Part shown: piece after piece, positions 54,399 through 62,756 of the stretch
How positions within the stretch are numbered: the first letter of the stretch is position 1
Layout: the number at the start of each line of letters is the position of its first letter
Source: Bacteroidota bacterium
GTDB lineage: Bacteria > Bacteroidota > Bacteroidia > AKYH767-A > 2013-40CM-41-45
DNA: 64,000 nt
Assembly: GCA_016721305.1 (NCBI GenBank)
Contig: JADKIH010000003.1
Location: 124,001-188,000, forward strand
Direction of reading: 5' to 3'
Position numbers and translations under genes: made by a program
The notes under the pieces: generated by a model
The model's database searches: none
Seen by the model: only the letters and a program-made list of their open reading frames with translations
Told to the model about the DNA's origin: nothing

Positions 54399-54476
54399 CG
54401 TAACCCGTAACTCGTAACCCGCAACCCGCAACCCGCCACAGCAAGTCAACTTACTACTTACTACTTACCACTTACA
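54399..54476. repeat. 'gtaaccc/gcaaccc' and 'ttactacttac' word tracts
   Basis: 54399-54438: cgtaacccgtaactcgtaac, ccgcaacccgcaacccgcc. 54439-54476: cagcaagtcaacttactact, tactacttaccacttac. These are the reverse complements of 45143-45235 and 48464-48502, so they form long-range inverted pairs around 45-54 kb. Ends 6 bp before the ACMSD stop. Confidence 0.8.
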
Positions 54477-54482
54477 AATCAA

Positions 54483-55490
54483 TCAACGAAAAAACTCTCT
54501 CTTTATTCCCAACCATTCCAACGCCGTCCCACTCATCAACCTCTCCTTCACTTCAAGCGAATACGGCATCGATTCAATCAGCTTCCCCGGGCTTAGTTCG
54601 CCCAGTGGAAAAGGGTAATCTGTACCGAGAGCAATTTTATCGGGGCCCATCAGCTTCATAAGTAAGTCGAGCATGAGTGGGTCGTGTACGAGCGAGTCGA
54701 GATAAAACTGATTGAGATATTTGCGTGGGTTTTCTTTATTGTCAACGGCAACGAGATCAGGGCGCACGTTGAAGCCGTGCTCGATGCGACCGATGGTTGC
54801 GGGGAACGATCCTCCACCGTGAGCGAAAGCTACTTTCAATTTTGGTAAACGTTCGAAGACACCGCCGAAAATCATTGAGCAAATTGCAAGCGATGTTTCT
54901 GCCGGCATTCCGACCAACCATGGCAGCCAGTACTTCGGCATTTTTTCTTTGCCCATCATTTCCCATGGGTGAACAAAGATGGATGCATTTAATTCCTCCG
55001 CGGCTGCGAAGAATTCAAACATTTCCGGTGCATTCAAATTCCAGTCGTTTACATGCGAGCCGATTTGCACTCCGCGTAAACCGATTTTCATACATCGTTC
55101 AAGTTCCTTTATAGCATGCTTAGGCGATTGCATCGGCACCGTACCGAGACCGATAAAACGTTGCGGATATTTTTCGACGATCCCGGCAACGTGATCATTC
55201 AGGAACATCGACACGTCAAGAGCATCATCGGCATTTGCCCAATAGCTGAACATCACCGGAATGGTCGACAGCACCTGCACATGGACACCATGATGCGAGC
55301 ATTCTTTCATTCGCACTTCGGGGTCCCAGCAGTTATCCTGTATTTCGCGGAAAAATTTATCGTCGATCATCATTCGTGCGCAACACGGTTTGTGATGATC
55401 TAACGAAATAAAACCACCATAACCGTACTTCTTTTTGAAATCAGGAAGATGTTCGGGGATGATGTGAGTATGTATGTCAATTTTTAGCAT
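54483..55490 (-). CDS. 2-amino-3-carboxymuconate-6-semialdehyde decarboxylase (ACMSD)
   Basis: 335 residues, the length of bacterial NbaD. It decarboxylates ACMS to 2-aminomuconate-6-semialdehyde in 3-hydroxyanthranilate degradation. Amidohydrolase zinc ligands: H7 and H9 (DIHTHI), H174 (FVHPW), D291 (GTDYPFPLGE); H224 (AHGGGSFP) is the catalytic His. 'GGFISLDHHKPCCARMM' and 'WLVGMPAETSLAI' are typical of ACMSD. Its start overlaps the end of the TPR membrane gene by 14 bp, so both are in one minus-strand operon with the dioxygenase gene upstream. Confidence 0.93.
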   Translation of the reverse strand: MLKIDIHTHIIPEHLPDFKKKYGYGGFISLDHHKPCCARMMIDDKFFREIQDNCWDPEVRMKECSHHGVHVQVLSTIPVMFSYWANADDALDVSMFLNDHVAGIVEKYPQRFIGLGTVPMQSPKHAIKELERCMKIGLRGVQIGSHVNDWNLNAPEMFEFFAAAEELNASIFVHPWEMMGKEKMPKYWLPWLVGMPAETSLAICSMIFGGVFERLPKLKVAFAHGGGSFPATIGRIEHGFNVRPDLVAVDNKENPRKYLNQFYLDSLVHDPLMLDLLMKLMGPDKIALGTDYPFPLGELSPGKLIESMPYSLEVKERLMSGTALEWLGIKREFFR

Positions 55491-57492
55491 TCCTGTTATT
55501 TTTCATTACCTCTTTATACGTCGCATCATATTTATCGGCAAGTTGAGTTTCACCCATAAAACGATAGGTCATTGCCGCCAGTCGGTATGGTTCACCGAAT
55601 TCAGGGTCCGCACGAATCGATTCATTGAAATAAAATATGGCTTTTTGAAATAGTTCAGCTGCTTTAGCTTTATGTTCGGCAGCCTTTGCAGGGTCAGATT
55701 TAGCCGCTTCTTCTTCACCATTTCCATATACACCATAGGAGCTGGCAAGATTATTCAATGCATGTGCATAATTTGGATTGTAACGCACAGCCGTTTCAAA
55801 ACACTTAAGCGCTTCATCAAAGCGATTTTTGTTAAACAAAAAATGACCGTAATTATTATTAGTGACCGGATTCGTCGGATTAAGTTCCAGTGATTTCAGA
55901 TAATCGCGCTCCGATAACGAATCGATGCGCATTTGTGAATAGATGTACGCTCGACGCTGAAAGCCTTCGCCGTATTCCGGGTAGATTTCGACAGCTCTGT
56001 CAAGATATCCGATTCCCTCTTTCTGCCGTTCTCTTATCGCAGCACTATCGGGCAGAGTAGCAAAAAAGTCTTCCGTGGTGATATGATTCGCCAGATAAAA
56101 AAGCATGTGCGCACTATCGGGAACTTTTTTCAGATCGGTAGTGTAGAGCGTAAGATTGTCTTTCCACTCATTGCTTCGCGAATACGCCTGAAACGCCAAA
56201 GGTAAAGCCAATACACCTGCAACAGCTACTGCAGGTTTATAAGAATTGAAAAACGCCGTAATACTCGAAAACGTTCTCTGTGTCATTTCTGACTTCAGAA
56301 TTCGAACAATCAGTATCGCGATGAGCATGCAAATTCCAACTGAAGGCACAAACATTAACCGCTCTCCATAGCATGTGCCGATAATCAGGAAAACATTTGA
56401 AACAACAGAGACAGAAATAAAGAAGAACAATATGGCAAATGAACTGATCTCTTTTTTCCGAAAATTGAGAATCGCATAAATCATCCCTCCCAGAAAAACA
56501 ACAGCAGAAACTAAAAATTTCCAGTCTGTTATTGTGACCGCTTTGAAATGATTATAAGAACCGTCGCTGATCAGAATATTCGGGAATAAAATTGTTTTCA
56601 GATAATAGCCCAGCATATAAATAGCATTTACCCGCTGAGCAATAAATCCGTCCTGTCCTGCGATAAAGTTATCGATGATGGGTACCGAACCGGAAAACGG
56701 GCCCAGAATTTTGCGTCGAATTAATAGAAAAACTCCTGTCAGTAAAAGCAATGGAATTTCTGCATTGATGTAATGCTTCTTCTCCGCCGGTGTGAAAAAA
56801 TAAAACATCAGCGGGAAAATGAGGAGGAAAGTAATGGCTGATTCCTTAGCAAAAAGCGCAACAAAATAAAAGAAGCAAGCAAGAACTAACGACGTTGTCT
56901 TAGAGTTGTAAATCCATCGATGAAACATTCCTGCCGACAGCAGGCAGAATAAAAACGCCAGAATTTCATCGCGGCTTTTGATATTGGCTACAACTTCGGC
57001 ATGAATCGGATGAACTGCGAACAACATGACGGTGAGAAAAGGAATTATCATTTGCCCTTCGAAATACCTGCAAAGTACTCTGAAGAGTACGAAAGCACAA
57101 ATGGCAAACAGTATTACATTTACCCAATGACCAAGATGCGGATTGTTTGGAGCAATCGACCACTCGGCAGCGAACATGGCTTTTGAAAGCGGGCGATACA
57201 ATTCGTGATCGACGATATTCATACCAAAACGGTACGTCGATTTAAAAATTTCCGGAATTGCTTTATAGCCCTGTTTTACCTGCGTGTTATCGTGAATCAG
57301 GCCGTAATCATCAAGCACATAATCATTATTCAACGATGTTGTGTAAACGGCAAAAGCAAGAATAGCCAGGAGAAAACCCAGCCATCGTTGCACAGAAAAC
57401 TGTTGGATTTCCTGCTTCTTAATTTCTTTTGGAGAAACGGTTCCGCGTTCTTTTTGCTGCGCGAATTTTTCTTTACGAGTTAACTTCGACAT
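55477..57492 (-). CDS. Polytopic membrane protein with C-terminal TPR repeats (TMTC/O-mannosyltransferase-like)
   Basis: 671 residues. After a basic N-terminus, about 11 membrane helices from 33 to ~435; the first loop 'NNDYVLDDYGLIHDNTQVKQG' has the acidic pair expected of GT-C glycosyltransferases, and 'AVHPIHAEVVANIKSRDEILAFLFCL' matches TMTC-type proteins. Residues ~485-660 hold TPR units (YLDRAVEIYPEYGEGFQRRAYIYSQM; YLKSLELNPTNPVTNNNYGHFLFN; CFETAVRYNPNYAHALNNLASSYG). It likely glycosylates exported proteins or lipids. Why it sits inside the aromatic degradation cluster is unclear. Confidence 0.8.
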   Translation of the reverse strand: MSKLTRKEKFAQQKERGTVSPKEIKKQEIQQFSVQRWLGFLLAILAFAVYTTSLNNDYVLDDYGLIHDNTQVKQGYKAIPEIFKSTYRFGMNIVDHELYRPLSKAMFAAEWSIAPNNPHLGHWVNVILFAICAFVLFRVLCRYFEGQMIIPFLTVMLFAVHPIHAEVVANIKSRDEILAFLFCLLSAGMFHRWIYNSKTTSLVLACFFYFVALFAKESAITFLLIFPLMFYFFTPAEKKHYINAEIPLLLLTGVFLLIRRKILGPFSGSVPIIDNFIAGQDGFIAQRVNAIYMLGYYLKTILFPNILISDGSYNHFKAVTITDWKFLVSAVVFLGGMIYAILNFRKKEISSFAILFFFISVSVVSNVFLIIGTCYGERLMFVPSVGICMLIAILIVRILKSEMTQRTFSSITAFFNSYKPAVAVAGVLALPLAFQAYSRSNEWKDNLTLYTTDLKKVPDSAHMLFYLANHITTEDFFATLPDSAAIRERQKEGIGYLDRAVEIYPEYGEGFQRRAYIYSQMRIDSLSERDYLKSLELNPTNPVTNNNYGHFLFNKNRFDEALKCFETAVRYNPNYAHALNNLASSYGVYGNGEEEAAKSDPAKAAEHKAKAAELFQKAIFYFNESIRADPEFGEPYRLAAMTYRFMGETQLADKYDATYKEVMKNNRNAKN

Positions 57493-57584
57493 AAACCTCT
57501 ATGTGTGAGAAATGCGAAAGTCGTAAAGCAATATCGGTCGATGATTACTTTTCCTTTCGCATATAATAATAACATTAGATTGTA

Positions 57585-58112
57585 TTACGATGGCATTACC
57601 GGCGGCTCCATTACGTGGCCGCACTTTTTACACGTACGAAGATCTTTGTTTTCGTAGAAACGTCCCATGATAACAGGAAGTTCCGTTACGAGATTCGAGA
57701 TCGGCATATATTCTTCGTGCAATAAGTTTTTGCATTTCTCGCAATACCACAAGAAACCATCTTTCATTCCTTCGCGACGCTGAACTTCCATTACGAGGCC
57801 GACAGTATTCGGTCCGCGTTGCGGAGAGTGTGGTGTGCGTGCAGGAAGCATATAAATTTCACCTTCAGCAATCGGAATATCCACGTGTTCGCCGTTATCG
57901 ACAATTTTCACAACGATATCGCCTTCGAGCTGATAGAAGAATTCCTCAGTTTCATTGAAATGATAATCCTTCCGTGCATTCGGTCCGCCAACAACCATTA
58001 CGATGAAATCCTGATCAGGAGTATAGACAACCTGATTGCCCACCGGCGGTTTGAGGAGATGACGATTTTCGTCGATCCATTTTTTAAAATTGAGTCCTTT
58101 TCTTGCTGCCAT
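57585..58112 (-). CDS. 3-hydroxyanthranilate 3,4-dioxygenase
   Basis: 175 residues, the bacterial NbaC form. It opens the ring of 3-hydroxyanthranilate to ACMS. Cupin Fe(II) ligands H51, E57 and H95 are visible (DYHFNETEEFFYQLEGD; ARTPHSPQRG). The C-terminal rubredoxin-like site C124-x2-C127 and C161-x2-C164 is present, as in bacterial and yeast enzymes. It lies 92 bp upstream of the TPR membrane gene and 8 bp downstream of the small 58121 gene, all on the minus strand. Confidence 0.96.
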   Translation of the reverse strand: MAARKGLNFKKWIDENRHLLKPPVGNQVVYTPDQDFIVMVVGGPNARKDYHFNETEEFFYQLEGDIVVKIVDNGEHVDIPIAEGEIYMLPARTPHSPQRGPNTVGLVMEVQRREGMKDGFLWYCEKCKNLLHEEYMPISNLVTELPVIMGRFYENKDLRTCKKCGHVMEPPVMPS

Positions 58113-58120
58113 TTTTTGGA

Positions 58121-58432
58121 TTATTTGGAGTTGCCCGTTGTACCTTTTCCGGAGTTAAAAAGTTCGTTGATTTTCTCTTTTACTTCGCTGATCAGCACTT
58201 CAGCTTTACTGCCCGCCTGGCGGGCTGCTTCTTCGACTTTTACGCATACATCCTCCGCCTTTTCGCGGAAAGAGTCGCCGAATTTAGCGCCATTTAGCAC
58301 ATTATCAATCTCCTGGTGAAAAGCCTTTGGGGCCTTGCCCTTGAGATCTTCACGAATTACATCAATAGCCTTTTGAGCCTGCTCATCGGTAATACCGGCA
58401 GCGACGGCGATTTTATGCTTTAGTTCTTCCAT
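58121..58432 (-). CDS. Small helical protein of unknown function
   Basis: 103 residues, mostly alpha-helical and charged (DEQAQKAIDVIREDLKGKAPKAFHQEIDNVLNGAKFG ... ARQAGSKAEVLISEVKEKINELFNSG). The first half resembles the small helical domains of DUF2267-type proteins, without certainty. First gene of the minus-strand dioxygenase operon, 8 bp ahead of the dioxygenase. The codons for ARQAGSK contain the palindrome gcccgcctggcgggc (58210-58224), GC-richer than the surroundings. Confidence 0.55.
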   Translation of the reverse strand: MEELKHKIAVAAGITDEQAQKAIDVIREDLKGKAPKAFHQEIDNVLNGAKFGDSFREKAEDVCVKVEEAARQAGSKAEVLISEVKEKINELFNSGKGTTGNSK

Positions 58433-58514
58433 GGATATAGGGGCAGCTTTAAAGAAACTTCTTAGTTTTGTTGCCTATTCAAATGTAGACAAAGGTTTTT
58501 TCAAAACAAACGAA

Positions 58515-59300
58515 ATGAATATCGATTTAACGGGTAAAAAAGCGATCGTTTGCGGCAGTACGCAGGGTATCGGACGGGCATCGGCCAGAGAGTTAGCTAC
58601 GATGGGGGCCGCTGTTGTCCTCGTCGCAAGAAACGAAGATGCTTTGAAAAGTGAGATGGCAAATTTGCCTACCGCCGGACAAAAACACGATTATCTCGTG
58701 GCCGATTTTTCCAATCCCGAACAAGTTCGTGAACGAGTTGAAGCCTATGTAAAAGCTAACGGACCGATAAACATATTGGTGAATAATACCGGAGGGCCTC
58801 CGGGAGGGCCCATTACTTCTGCAAAGACAACGGAATTCTTGTCGACGTTTACTCAACATTTAATTTGCAATCAAATTCTCGCGCAGGCTGTTCTCGAAGG
58901 AATGAAATCTTCCGGTTACGGTCGCATAATAAATATCATTTCGACTTCGGTAAAATTGCCTTTGAAAGGACTCGGAGTTTCGAACACGGTTCGTGCTGCT
59001 GTCGGAAACTGGGCGAAGACGTGGGCGAATGAAGTCGGACAATTCGGTATCACCGTGAATAATGTGTTGCCGGGAGCAACGGCTACGAGTCGTTTGCAAT
59101 CCATTCTCGAAGCAAAAGCACAGAAGACAGGACAAACAATAGAGCAAGTGAAAAAAGAAATGACGGAAGAAATTCCGATGCAACGTTTTGCGTCGCCGGA
59201 AGAGGTGGCGCAAGCGGTGGCGTTTCTTGCTTCACCGGCGGCTTCTTATATCACCGGGATTAATGTGCCGGTGGATGGGGGGCGTACAGGAAATCTCTAG
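58515..59300 (+). CDS. SDR-family oxidoreductase lacking the usual YxxxK
   Basis: 261 residues from the ATG at 58515 (the frame is open from 58431, but the extra residues are not SDR-like). Rossmann start 'KKAIVCGSTQGIGRASARELATMGAAVVLVAR' (TGxxxGIG variant), 'LVADFSNPE', 'NILVNNTGGPPGGP'. Where most SDRs have Y-x-x-x-K, this has GVSNTVRAAVGNWAKT, a known subgroup with altered active site. C-terminal 'GITVNNVLPGATATSRL' and 'YITGINVPVDGGRT' are normal. Co-occurs with the dioxygenase and ACMSD; divergent from them with a 30-80 bp shared promoter region (candidate -7 box TAGTTTTG at 58463-58470). Confidence 0.85.
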   Translation: MNIDLTGKKAIVCGSTQGIGRASARELATMGAAVVLVARNEDALKSEMANLPTAGQKHDYLVADFSNPEQVRERVEAYVKANGPINILVNNTGGPPGGPITSAKTTEFLSTFTQHLICNQILAQAVLEGMKSSGYGRIINIISTSVKLPLKGLGVSNTVRAAVGNWAKTWANEVGQFGITVNNVLPGATATSRLQSILEAKAQKTGQTIEQVKKEMTEEIPMQRFASPEEVAQAVAFLASPAASYITGINVPVDGGRTGNL

Positions 59301-59317
59301 TGTCTGATGCGTAATTT

Positions 59318-59405
59318 GTTTCTCGCAGTTATCGCAGAAATTAGCAGAAATCGCAGAAAGGCCTCGTGTATTCTTGTGGACCTCGTGAACTCGTGGTGAA
59401 AAAAC
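59318..59405. repeat. CGCAGAAA words joined to a half CCACGAG element
   Basis: ctcgcagttatcgcagaaat, tagcagaaatcgcagaaag (59323-59360), directly followed by gcctcgtgtattcttgtgga, cctcgtgaactcgtggtgaa. Two families fused in one gap, 13 bp before the next ATG. Confidence 0.7.
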
Positions 59406-59417
59406 TCCCGCAAAAAA

Positions 59418-60792
59418 ATGACAATGAAAAAGATTCTAAACTATATCAACGGCACACTTCAGGAACCAATCAGCGGCCAGTTTCTTGACAATGTAAATCC
59501 CGCCCTCGGCGAAGTGTATTCATTGATTCCGGATTCGGATGAACGCGATGTGGAATTAGCGGTGAAAGCTGCGCAAGATGCATTTCCTGCATGGTCGTCA
59601 CTGCCGAAAGATAAGCGCTCGGCGATATTGATTCGCATCAGTGAAATCATTCAAGAGCGCCTCGAAGAATTTGCCGTTGCTGAATCGGTCGATAATGGTA
59701 AACCTGTTTGGTTATCTCGCACCGTTGATATCCCGAGAGCTGTCGACAATTTTCATTTTTATGCGACTGCTGCTTTGCATACATCGACAGAATCACATTC
59801 GATGGAAAACACAGCGTTGAACTATACACTTCGCACTCCTATCGGCGTCGCAGGTTGTATTTCTCCGTGGAACCTTCCACTCTATTTATATACATGGAAA
59901 ATTGCTCCTGCTCTTGCAAGCGGTTGTTGTGTTGTATCGAAACCATCTGAAATTACACCGATGACGGCTTTCATGCTCGCCGATGTTTGTCAGAAAGCAG
60001 GATTACCTCCGGGAGTTTTAAATATTATTCACGGACTTGGACCGAAAGTCGGTATGGCCATAAGCTCCGATGTTTAAGAAATTATCACTGGAACTTGGCG
60101 GCAAAAATCCGAATATCATTTTCGCTGATTGCGATTTTGAGAAGGCGGTAAAAACAACGGTTCGCTCTTCTTTCAGCAATCAGGGAGAAATTTGTTTGTG
60201 CGGATCGAGAGTGTTTGTTGAGAAATCGATTTACGAAAAATTCAAAGCGGAATTTATTGCCGAAGTTAAAAAGTTAAAAACCGGCGATCCGCTCGACGAT
60301 AAAAATTGGATTGGCGCCATCGTATCAAAACCACATTACGAAAAAATTCTCGGTTACATTAAATTGGCAAAAGAAGAAGGCGGAACGATTCTCTGCGGTG
60401 GAAACTCGGTTAATCCGGGCGGGAAAAATGCAAACGGATATTTCATCGAGCCGACGGTAATCGAAGGATTATCGTATGATTGTCGTACGAATCAGGAAGA
60501 AATTTTCGGGCCGGTTGTTACGCTCACTCCATTCGAAAGCGAAGAAGAAGTTTTGAAATATGCGAACAGCACCACTTACGGTTTAGCTGCTTCGATCTGG
60601 ACAACGAATCTTTCACGCGCACACCGAATGGCAGCGCACGTTGAGAGTGGAATTATCTGGGTGAATTGCTGGTTGCTTCGTGATCTGCGTACTCCGTTCG
60701 GAGGCATGAAAGGCTCGGGAGTCGGACGCGAAGGTGGATTTGAAGCACTCAATTTCTTTACTGAAGAAAGAAACGTTTGTATACGTTTTTAA
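59418..60792 (+). pseudogene. 2-aminomuconate-6-semialdehyde dehydrogenase, internal deletion and frameshift
   Basis: The first part (59418-60077) is a normal ALDH N-terminus: 'WNLPLYLYTWKIAPALASGCCVVSKPSEITPMTAFMLADVCQKAGLPPGVLNIIHGLGPKVGMAIS'. The second part begins 'APMFKKLSLELGGKNPNIIF' (catalytic Glu) with 'SNQGEICLCGSR' (catalytic Cys) and continues to the end. By comparison with the family, about 24 residues including the NAD-contacting F-T-G-(G/S)-T motif are absent at 60055-60070, and the frame shifts at the join. The rest is intact. Its place after the SDR gene identifies it as the dehydrogenase that follows ACMSD in the pathway. Disrupted in this sequence. Confidence 0.85.
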
Positions 60793-60799
60793 GAAGTGC

Positions 60800-62423
60800 C
60801 TAATTCGGAGTTGACGCTGATCTAAAATAGATCATTCCGGTTTCCCCCGTCTTCAACTTGAAGGAAAACTTCTTTGCATAGCCCTTAGTTGGATCCTGCA
60901 TTGCTGTCATGACTTTCTCTGCCAGCTCTTTGGCAAATGGATCTTTATGCACTAAAAAATATTTTTCCAAATCTTCATTGCTTTCAAAGGCAAGAATAAA
61001 ACGACAACTTAATATTTGCTGAACGGCATCATTTAGGCTAAGTTGATGTCGGTTATATTGAAGATCAAAATAAGAAAACGGAAATCTGTTAAATCGGTAA
61101 ACTATTTCGAGAGACACAGCTTCGGCCAGTCCGGCTTCGGCAATTACATCTCCAATGCTATCGTTACAATTCGGGCGATCAAGAAATACATACTGATCGG
61201 CTATTTGCCTTTGGATAACTTTTTCATGAGCCGGTTCAGATCCCATTACATCATAAACTCTTGCACGTCCTCTTACCACACCGTATACAGAAGTAATCAG
61301 AAGAACTATGAGAATTATTCGTGTAAACTGATATGATAAGAATGGAATAAGCTTTTCAAAAACATAAAACAAAGCAACAAATAATAAAGGAGCAATCGGC
61401 CAATAAGCAGAGGCAACTTTTATGCCGTCGGCCTGCAGGTAAAAAACATAAAACAAAGGAAGAGCGGCAAAAATCCACAGCGGTATTAATACATCTTTAA
61501 AAATGCCCGACTTCTTTGGGCTGGTTTTAAAAAATGTCAATACCACAATACCAATTGCAATCATATGCGGCAATGCAAGAAAATTCTTAATCGTAATAAT
61601 TAATGAAACTGCACTACGAATATAACCAACACCTTCTGTTCCCTTGTCTGCATCCTGATAGTATGTATAGTAAAACAAGTTCTCTTTCAGATGTAAGAAC
61701 AAAAACCAGCCGCACCCAATTATAATGATTAACAAATACCAAAGCATCTCCTTGATAAAAGCTGTTCGTTTAGCCTTCTCCATATTAAAAAAGTGAAGAG
61801 CCAATATCGGTCCGATTACTAAAAAGCTATACATACAGAAAATATAGCGTGTCAGTACTGCGATGGAAATCATGATAGCCGAGATTGTCAGCCATTTCCG
61901 CTGTCCCGAATTTGTAAATTCAAGAATCGACAAGACTGCAGCACCCAGCGCCCATGCTGCGGCGTTATCAGGGAGATTAAACGCAACTCCGAAATAGGAA
62001 GAATAAACAACACGAGCAGTAATGGCAACGATGGCAGGAATAACGGCCAGATAAAAAGGAATACTCCTTCTCAAAAAAATTGCGTGTCAGCAGAAGTGAA
62101 AATGCAAGCATAAGCAAAAAAGTAAAAACACCTTGTCCGTAAGGAAGCAACAACAAATTGCGACCGAGAAATGTAGTCGCCACTATCGGAAAAGGGTTTT
62201 TCTTATTCGTACTGATTTCATTCTTCACAAAATCAATCACTCCGCTTTGCTCTATCGTTTGATGCGCATTTGCATATTTCAGCATTTGCGGACCCGGATC
62301 GGGACCATATGGATTCACTGCATAAAACGATGATAAAATTTGAGCCGAAAGAACGAAAATAAAGGTCTGGACAATAATCAATAACAGTAACGATTTGATT
62401 TGATCAGCCCAACGAATTTGCAT
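60800..62423 (-). pseudogene. Multi-span membrane glycosyltransferase-like protein (GT-C type), frameshifted at T7
   Basis: The N-terminal part (62423 to about 62077): membrane helix, then 'AVNPYGPDPGPQMLKYANAHQTIEQSGVIDF' (acidic first loop) and a second helix ending LLLTRNF. The run of seven T (minus strand, 62073-62079) breaks the frame. The rest from about 62074, starting LRRSIPFYLAVIPAIVAITARVVYSSYFG, has about eight more helices and a soluble C-terminal domain to 60800. Together ~540 residues. The fold suggests a lipid-linked sugar transferase or a relative without known substrate; no catalytic motif is certain. Confidence 0.6.
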
Positions 62424-62756
62424 AGTAAATTTAGTTTAGATAAAAGCAACTTCTGTAAAGTACGATTCGGCCAAAACTTGAGATCTGAATAGTAAACTCT
62501 TTGTTGAAATGTCTCGCTGAAGTCGTACAGTATCTCTTGCGACCAATACCGCTCTAAAATTAAAATACGAACGAGAGAGTTTTAACCACCTAGGCGAATT
62601 AAAACTGAATATTTCGTACGTTAAAATCAGATTGGTAATGAGCCGATAGATATCTACAATCGGCTAAAGATAATAATTATAGTATTCCTGAAAGAGTAAA
62701 TATCGAGAAATTGGCACATGCTTCCATGCACGGGCCGAAGAAGAATACTATTGATC
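62424..62756. other. 333-bp intergenic region, little recognised
   Basis: Carries a partial copy of the 'ctaaaattaaaat' dispersed repeat (62552-62570). No gene or hairpin supported. Confidence 0.4.
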
